NCBI GenBank assembly: GCA_033065855.1
Contig: JAVXUO010000563.1
Location: 1 to 64,000 of the forward strand
Direction: 5' to 3'
Length of the DNA stretch: 64,000 bases
From: Escallonia rubra
Taxonomy: Eukaryota > Streptophyta > Magnoliopsida > Escalloniales > Escalloniaceae
A program made the position numbers and the translations under genes. Below are positions 12,049 through 21,100 of this stretch, one piece after another. The first letter of the stretch is position 1. Each line of letters begins with the position of its first letter. Under the pieces are notes generated by a model. It was not told the origin of the DNA. It made no database searches and saw only the letters and a list, made by a program, of their open reading frames with translations.

Positions 12049-13044
12049 GCATATATATTTAGACATAACATAATCATTAAAAAATTTATATGTAATACTT
12101 ATTTTTAATAATCAAATTATAAGACAATTTTTCACTTTGATTAGACCGCATGACCAACAAAGTGACTATATTGCATATATGAGATTTTGAAAAGAATCAC
12201 ATATGTACTAGGAAAAATATGGTACAATTAAATCAAATAATTCTTAATTTCTATACTTGAGAATATATAAGATGAAAAAATGTATTCATGTAATTCTACA
12301 AAACTAACGATAAACTAGTTCGTTTTTAGATAGGACCCTAACGGTCAATAAAAAGTCATTTTTATTTATACGTAATTGAATTTTTATGAAAATAAGACTA
12401 ATTAGTAAATCTTAGACAAGTTATAAGCATTAAAGTTTAGTTATGATTATAATGGAGTTTATTATAACTATGAGTGGTGATTATTGTGCGAATTTAATAA
12501 CAAGTGGTTGATTAACGTTGAGTGGTGATTAACGCTAGCCCTATATATAATATTAGCCTAATATAATGACATTTGTTATCATTTCCAAGCTCCTAATAGT
12601 TATATGTATAATTTGATATATTTTGGTATATAAATGTTATATTAAGTTTTGATAAAACAAGTATAATTCCTCAGAAAATATCATTAAATGCACTTAGTAG
12701 ATACAAAAACTATAACTTGGCGCTCAAAATAAAAGTTTAAAGAAGGTAAGTATCTAGCGGCTCCACTATGTCGCTACCTATTCTTTGACTTTCACCTTAC
12801 ATTATAAAGAAATTACAGATAAACACACATGTATATGCAAATATTTCATAATAATTGCACAAAGCCTAATCAAACACAAAATGTTATTTGATAATCGCAA
12901 GTTAAGAGTAATGCAAGTAAATTAATTTTTTGATATTTTACTTAGGTTTGTCGTGATTAATTTAGGTACTAAGGTTATTTTTTCTAGCCAAATAAAACAC
13001 TTTTTCATAATGTTAATATTTTTTTTGTCTCACGATATGTGGTA
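12049..13044. repeat. Repeat block X, inverted copy in GH1 copy 1 intron 7
   Basis: Several blocks reappear in reverse complement at about 18530-19830: the GTGGTACGCATTAATA end, the TTAGGTTTGTCGTGATTAAT region, AAGACTAATTAGTAAATCTT and GGTGATTATTGTGCGAAT. It separates P2 from P3. It is AT-rich and non-coding. The class is unknown; a non-autonomous DNA element or Helitron is possible. Confidence 0.55.
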
Positions 13045-13096
13045 CGCATTAATAATTATTTTTGTATATTACATTTGACCGATGAACGTAACAAAA
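13045..13096 (+). promoter_or_regulatory. P3, left part, interrupted by a Helitron
   Basis: TTGACCGATGAACGTAACAAAA matches the same place in P1 and P2 with a few changes. The match then stops and resumes at 14075 with TATAGATAGATGATGAG. Confidence 0.6.
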
Positions 13097-14074
13097 CTCT
13101 AATTATATATAATATGAAAGCCGAATTTGACCGAGAATGTAACGTCTATGTACACCGCGTATATATATATATATATTTATTTATGCCATGTGGATTGTCT
13201 AAAAAATTTGCCATGTGGATTAAAAAATTTACTCTAATATTCTAAATTTATGTCCCTAAAATTTAGTCATTTTAAATGAGTGATTGAAGACATTCATTAT
13301 ACAAATTAGCTTTACCTGATTTTTCTTTTAAATTTTAAAAGCTTCTTTTCTATTAATCTCCCAAAATCTCTCTCTGAATCTCTCAAAATTAACTAACGGT
13401 AATATTATAAATATATGTTATAATTGTCTCATTAATCCTATCATTTCTTTTATTCAATATTATGAACCCACTCTCTACCTAAAGCATTTTTGGCCTGAAA
13501 ATTGAAAGTTTTAGGAGTTGGACGCCAACATCGATTCAAGAAAAGAAAATTTTCATTGCATTCTTTAGTTGTTATAGAATTTAATAATCTTATGTTATCC
13601 AGAATATCTTTACATAGAAAGAATGGGCCAAGATGGACCTAAATTTGTATTTTTTATTTTTATATTACTTCTTTAAGCTTCTCATTTGTTACCAAATTTG
13701 TTTATTTTATTTTTCCGTGTGTTCAAGTGTTATCTGTTTTCTTTATCCCATGTGCAATATTTCAGGACTTTCTTTCTAATTAAAAGGGTACTAAATTTTT
13801 ACTTTTTTTTATTACTATTATATCACAACATAGATACACTTCAAAAGTATCGCTTATAATCATCTAACGTCTTATTGCACGAAAAATACTATTTAGATCT
13901 CGCTTATAATTATGACATTCGAAGAAATCCACGTTCCTTTTTTGTATTATTTTTTATATATAATAATTCATAATACAGTTGTACTACAAAATCCATTTAA
14001 GTAGTCAAATAAATTTTTATTTTTTTTTTATTTTTACACAAAGTTCCGTGTGCAACGCATGTGATCAAAGCTAG
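13097..14074 (+). mobile_element. Non-autonomous Helitron inserted in the GH1 promoter segment
   Basis: The 5' end reads (C)TCTAATTATATATAATATGA, a usual plant Helitron 5' TC start. The 3' end has a GC-rich hairpin region (CCGTGTGCAACGCATGTG) followed shortly by CTAG at 14071-14074 and then T. Removing it joins AACAAAA to TATAGATAG, which is the uninterrupted sequence in P1 and P2. That gives an A|T insertion without target duplication, as Helitrons do. It is about 978 bp with no coding region. The first base could be 13097 or 13098. Confidence 0.75.
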
Positions 14075-14310
14075 TATAGATAGATGATGAGATAGAAACA
14101 TTTAGATGGATGAGGGCATCTTTGCATGTTAGTGTTTCGACAGAAAAAGGACCGCTGCATAATTTATTCCTCGTTTGAATCATGATGTGATAGTAGTAAA
14201 CAATCTGGGAGCAGGGTTTTTTCTTTCATTTTTTGGGAACACTGCGAACAATTTTAACGTGGCATAATTAGTAATACAAAATTGTGATCTGGGACGCGTT
14301 GGTATCGGGA
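14075..14310 (+). promoter_or_regulatory. P3, right part: upstream region of GH1 copy 1
   Basis: Continues the promoter-like segment with GTGATAGTAGTAAACAATCT and CGAACAATTTTAACGTGGCA, ending about 50 bp before the TATA box. A related but more diverged stretch lies upstream of GH1 copy 2 at 55348-55460, for example GATAGTAGTGAACAAT and TATCGGGACCACTGC. A short (AC)n tract follows at about 14320-14342. Confidence 0.6.
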
Positions 14311-14360
14311 TCACTATGCCAAACACACACACACACACACGCACGTCAGTGTTTTTTGCC

Positions 14361-14368
14361 TATAAATA
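14361..14368 (+). promoter_or_regulatory. TATA box of GH1 copy 1
   Basis: TATAAATA lies 120 bp before the ATG. The same CCTATAAATACAGGGTTC context stands 120-127 bp before the ATG of copy 2, which supports it as the core promoter. Confidence 0.75.
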
Positions 14369-14480
14369 CAGGGTTCAAAGATCTCTTCCTCCACAAGAAG
14401 AAGGCAAACCGTTTCTGCTATTGTCTACTTCACAGCCAGCCAAGTGTTAGCACAAACACCGTTTGTAGCCAAAACCTTTG

Positions 14481-15094
14481 ATGGCAGCCCCAGTTCTTCC
14501 CGGCGCGACCTTCCGGCCCGATTTTCCCGAGGGTTTCATCTTTGGTGCATCAACCTCTGCTTTTCAGGTACATTTTCCAACATACTCCAACCAAAAAATG
14601 AGGTAATTACCATTACCGTCTTTATATATCTTTATAAAAGGCTGAACTACCACAAAATGGAGCCAGTTGTTTTTCTCATCCTACGTAACTTTCTCTCAAG
14701 TGCAAGTACCGGAGAGACATATTGGAGGGTCACCGCAACTAAGGTGCTCTACTATATAAACAGATGGAGCAGAGATTGCACATTGATTGAACCATGACCT
14801 TACTAACACCACCTTACTAACAAGTAACAAGAGATCTCGTATTGAGTTACCAACTTCTTTATGTTTACCAATTGAACCGAGTATTTCATAACACTCTTAT
14901 AAAATTTGGTTAGTCTTGTCAAAGTAGATATTGTTTATGTTAAAGTTATTTGTACTTTGAGGTGGTTGTATCATATGCCGTTGTTTTGACAAAAAATATA
15001 TATCTACTTCAGGATAATGACGCACGTTAAAATTTTGAGGCAAAGTTTCTAAGAACAGGGACGAATCAGATTGGAAAAGTCTTTCTGCCTAAAG

Positions 15095-15131
<37 letters not shown>

Positions 15132-18100
15132 ACGCCACTGCATATCTTCTCTTCTGCTAATTTGCTTTTGCCTTTTCAGATTGAAGGTGCTGTGGACGAA
15201 GATGGGAGAGGTAAAAGCATATGGGATACTTATGCCAAGGAACAAGGTCCTCTCTCTGCCCCTCCTCCCCGTGTCCTGTGTCATTTGTATTAAGTAAGAT
15301 AACATTGTTGGGTCCATTCTCTAACAGCTTAAGCTTTTAGAGCAGATGGTAACTTAACAATTTGGTATGTGAAAAAGACCTTGAAGTACTTTCTTTTGGA
15401 CGATGATGAAGAACACCCACGTGAGCTTGCGCTTCACTCGAGACTAAGATGTTTAGATTGGATCTTTGATTAATTAACATCTCTTTTTTATCTACTTCCT
15501 TTGGATAATGTCAAGTTAATTCCTTACATCGGCCCACTGCCCGTAAGAAAACAAAACATTTTTGGATCTAATTTTTTTTTGTTATCTCAAATAAGTAATA
15601 AAAATCACAAACCTACTCAACCACCAACCATCGGAGTCCTTTAGTAATTAATATCTCCTTTTTATTTATTTCACCCTTATTTTAACACTGGACAATATCA
15701 AGAGTAAATTCCTTGCATTAGTCCATTATTGGACATATATATAGAGCATATCTGCTTAACCGTCGGCCCCTCGCATTCCTTTTAGTACTTCTTCTAACGC
15801 ATCTAGAAACTGCTTTTTTATGGTTGAAAAAAGAAAAAGAAGCACACAACTTTTACCAACATCTTTCTGCTATTTTTGTACTTTTTTCACTATTTAAATT
15901 CCCTTTGACTCGATTAAATTGCCAATATTCCCCTCTGTCTATCACTCCTGTCCACACCGTTTCCATTTTCTTCTTCCTATAAAACAAGCTTCTACATTGA
16001 TGTGGAGCTGGAACAACTGGACGGGGAGATGGTGGTTTACGGGCCCGAAGACGACTTCATTTTGGTGGTCATCTCCAAAAGTAGCCAGTTTTGACTTGGG
16101 AGGTTTATTTATTTATTTTTTCCTATTTCTGGAACCAAAACTTGCGACTTGGGAGCTGCAGATTCCCAAGGGGCGCTGGTTATGGCCTTTAAAAAACCGA
16201 AGTTGAAAGCTGAGAGGGGAAAACAACGGGATAAAATGCATCATAAATTGGGATTTTGGAATTTGGAGGGTTTCTATTTTGAGCTTATAACTTGTATATA
16301 TCGAACTAAAGGGGGTAGACTTTCTATTTAGAACTTAAGGGGTACACTTGTTATTATGTGAAAATACTAAAGATTCAGTTGCATTGTTGTTCAATGACAG
16401 GTCTAGATGGTTGGCAGGAAGGTACAGATCATTATCACCAATATGAGGTTCGTAAAACAAAATTTCATCTGATACAACCATAAATAGTCATTTCACTAAT
16501 ATGCTTCAAAATCATACATTCTTGAAAGGAAATGCAGATATTCTCTCCTGTCACAATGATTTTGAAGTACAGTAGGAACGTTAATTATGGTCCATTCCAT
16601 GAATTATCGGTTCATCTACTCATTTTTGCTACCTACTCATCAGCTGATTAGTTACATCATTTTCAGGAAGATCTGAAGCCCACGAGCTATATGGGACTGG
16701 ATTCTTACCGATTCTCAATATCATGGTCGAGAGTACTACCACGTAAGCGTTGATGTTGACCAATATTTGACATCACAGATTATCATATCTATACTAATTG
16801 ATGCGTGGTACTTTTAACATAGAGCTTATTGCGAGTATCTGAATGGCACGATAAGTAGTAACTCCAAATACATCTGCAATTTCGCGATTCCATTATTGTG
16901 CTTACACTGTTTGCTTTCTCTGCCTAATTGCATTTTTCAGATGGAAAAGCATCTGGGGGTCCTTTTGGCGATGGAAAGAACCAGCAAGGCATAATATTCT
17001 ACAACAATCTCATAGACAGGCTTCTTCTCTTAGGTTATGCTTCAATACTGAGTCCATCAAACACACACGCTCAAGCACACAACCACACTCGAGGACACAT
17101 TTGTAACCGTTTCACCTCAGAGAGTTTAATCTTCGTGTATATGCATGCAGGTATAATACCTATCGTGACTCTTTCCCACTGGGACATTCCCCAAGCCCTA
17201 GATGATGAATATGGTGGTCTTCTGTCCCCAGAAATTACGTGAGTGGCTTGCTTGTTGTCCCATGATCTATATCTATGTGCGAAATCATGAGAAACATGTT
17301 TAACTATCATGAACTATTTTGCATATTGATTGTCTTTTCAGTCTATAACCAGAGAATAGGGTGTGAGGTGTGAGTGTTAGGACTCGGTGTGGACAACGAC
17401 AACCCATGTCTACCTCTTTATCAGATTAGAGTTGAAGGAATAAAAATAGACTGACTCCATTTTGTATGATAGAAAGAATCCAAATCGGAGTCGACGCTCT
17501 AATAATCAATACTTGACTGACTCCATTTTGTAGGGTAGGGTTCATATAGTGTAATCATTTGTGATGAATAATTTTGAAAGTCTTTTATACTGTTACAAAT
17601 TATAAGAGAGAAAATATGTGCATATGTTTGTACCGTATTGCATGCAGTGCTTGTGCATTCTAAAATAAATATCGATGACAAAAGGGTCTCATTTTCACGT
17701 TATGGTGCCCAATCTTGTGGTTGAAAAAGTTACAAGCAAAACGCTCGATCAACACTGGTTCGAAAGGATATCAGGAACTTTTTTATTAGACTTAATTTGT
17801 GCAAAATGCTCAATCAACGATAGTTCTAGCAGATATATTTCTCTATTAATAGCTAGTAAAGTCATACATCTAATAAACCAATAATGTTCAACATGTGAAA
17901 GATTACCAATTATAAGAGAGTCGACTTCCTGTAGCAAAAGCTGAAGCAGAGACTGTGTGTTTTGTGTATTAGATTGTTTTGGATTAGGGATTTGCTATAA
18001 CATGATGAACTACCTAATGAACAGGAAGGACTTCTTAGACTTTGCCAACCTTTGCTTCAATGAATTTGGCGATCGGGTGAAGCATTGGATCACATTCTGC

Positions 18101-21100
18101 GGACCTTGGAGCGTGGCTTATACTGGATATGGAACGGGTACCATTGCTCCCGGTCGCGGGGTTAGTTCCAGCGCAGTCGAAACATTTGCTGCAAGGAGCC
18201 TCCTCCCTCCAGATCTCACTTTTTCTCAGTCATATAGAACAAGAATTCATCGTGACGCTTCCGGGGATCCAGGAACAGAACCGTACTTGGTGGGACATCA
18301 TCAGCTTCTTGCTCATGCAGCTGCAGTGAAGTTATACAGGGAAAACTACGAGGTTATAAATTCTGCATACATTATTTAACTTCCAGTAATGCCACTCTCG
18401 CTTAGCTGTCCGAGCGACGGTACATAAAAAAAAAAAAAGCGTCGTCAATTATACAAAATTAGCCCAGTAACCCGAGCCAAACTTGGGTCTGTTTTTTAAA
18501 AATACAGTACACCATAAAGTTTCAAAAAGTTTATTAATGCGTACCACATATTGTGAGATAAAAAAAGACATTAACAGTATAAAAAATGTCTTATTTGCCC
18601 GTATAAAATAATCTTTGTACCAAAATTAATCACGACTAACTTAAGTAAAATATCAGAAAATGAATTTACCCGCATTACTCTTAACTTTCGATTATTAAAC
18701 AACATTGTTTGTTTGATTAGGATGCATGCAATTATTATGAGATATTTGCATATACATATGTATTTACTTTCCTTCTTCAAGCTTTTGTTTTAAGTTGTCA
18801 AGTAGTATTTGAAATGAATATTGACTTAGCACCTAGAGTAATAGAATAGTCATGCTAGTGCCATATAGAGTTAAATAGCGAATGCGATTGTAGTTGTAAC
18901 TAAAAAAAGTGACGCTATCACGTATCACTTTTGAATTGTAAACATCATATATGGATTTAATTCCTTAAATTCAGAGGGATTTTAAAATGTTAGACATGTT
19001 CTCGAAGATATTATAAGGATTAAGTATAAATTTAAAAGGAATAAAATTGCATTTCAAATCCAACAAGAATTATGTATACACCTTATCACTTTCAAATAAA
19101 TTATCACTTTCTGTAAAAATAATTTTTAACAGAACGACCACATAGTATTCGATTTTTTCATATATATGTTTTTATTTAATTCTTGTAAGATGCTATTAAT
19201 GAGAAAATTCAATTGATGAAGATGACTTGTCCTCGTTTTGGTGTGTTGAGATTAATTTTCATATCTTCCATGACTATTATTTGTCAGCAAATTGTAGTTT
19301 CTATATCTACTGTATGCATTTAATGACTTGTTTCATCACAACCTAATACCAAAATATGTCGGGTTATATCTATAACTGTTATAAGCTTGTAGAAAGTATT
19401 ATTATATTAGGCTAATATTATATGGCGAGCATTAATCAATCACTTGCTATTGAATTCACACAATAATCACCTCTCATAACTGTAATCAATACCATTATAA
19501 TTAGACTAAATCTTAATTTTTATAACTTGTCTAAGATTTACCAGTTAGTCTTATTTTTCTTAAAAATTTAATCAAGTATAAATAAAAAAAGTCTTTTCTA
19601 GATCGTAAGGGCCCTATTAAAAACGAAATGGTTAGTTTTGTAGAATTAAATGGATATATTTTTGTATCTTAAAGGTTTTAAATGTTCTTATATATATTTC
19701 AAGAATTAATTATTTGATTTAACTGTACCATTTTTTTTAATACGTATGTGATTTCTTTTCAAAATATTAAACTTATATTATATATAGAAAATTTTTTGGA
19801 AAAATTATATTATGCATAAATATATATACATTTAGTAAATTATAATAAACTTAAATTAACTGTAACATAATTTTTTTATTCTAAATATCATATATATTTT
19901 TTTTTCTAGATACACGATTTTTTTATTTTTTATGAGAGAGTTAAATTTAAAGACATGATAGTCAAAATTAAATCCATATAAATCCATATATTTAGAATTT
20001 TCATATTATATAAGGCTTCTTAATATAGCCCTCATATAGTTCCTGCAAAATTAAATATCGAAACTGACATATTAGATTTAGAAGAGAAAAACAATGATAT
20101 TACAGTTGAGATTAAAAAAATTTAATTGAGATTCAAACAATAAAAATAATGTAACAATTGATTCATATTAATTTTATTTTAGTATATGCTTACTGTATTC
20201 AGTGTAAAGATTTATCAATATAATATATAACTTTTAGAATCGTTCTGGTAAAATAAAAAAATTAACGTTATTTTTAATTAAATAATTGTATTATAATTAT
20301 TAATTAAAATTGTAACAATGATAAAGCTTATTCGTAAATCTGATAATTGAAAATGATCCAGTGCTATATACTGAATATGTTAGTGTATCTAAAGATATGC
20401 AAATATTATTTTGGTTTTGATCCATATTTTTAAGTTTATTTAATTTTGGAGGAACTATATGATGGCTATATTAGGAAGCCTTATATAATTTGATTATTGA
20501 ACTTATATTTTATATAGATAATTTTTGTAATAATTATGTTATGCGTACATATATATACATTTATTAAATTATAATAAACTTAAATTAACTGTAACATTAT
20601 TTTTTTCTTCTAAATCTCATACGTTGTTTTTGTTCTCTATATACATAATTTTTTATTTTTGTATGAGAGAGTTAGTTTTGAGGGCATGATAGTCAAAATT
20701 AAATCCATACAAAGTAGTATATTTTAAGTTTTAAAATTAGTTTTCTGATTATATAAGGCTTCCTAATATAGCCCTCATATAGTTCCTACAAAATTAAATG
20801 AACTTAAAAATAAAAATCACATCTAAAATAATATTTGCATACCTTTAGATACACTAACATATTTAGTATATAGTTATGAATCATTTTTAACTATCGGATT
20901 TACGAATAAGTTTTATTAACATTGCAATTTTAATTAGTAATAACGATACAGTCATCTATTGGTCGCGTGATCTTAGCAAAAAAATAACGTCAATTTTTTA
21001 TTTTACCAAAAGATTCTAAAAGTTATATATTATATTGATAAATCTGTACATCAATTATGGTAATGTAACATCATATTTTTTTCACATCTAAATCTAATTA

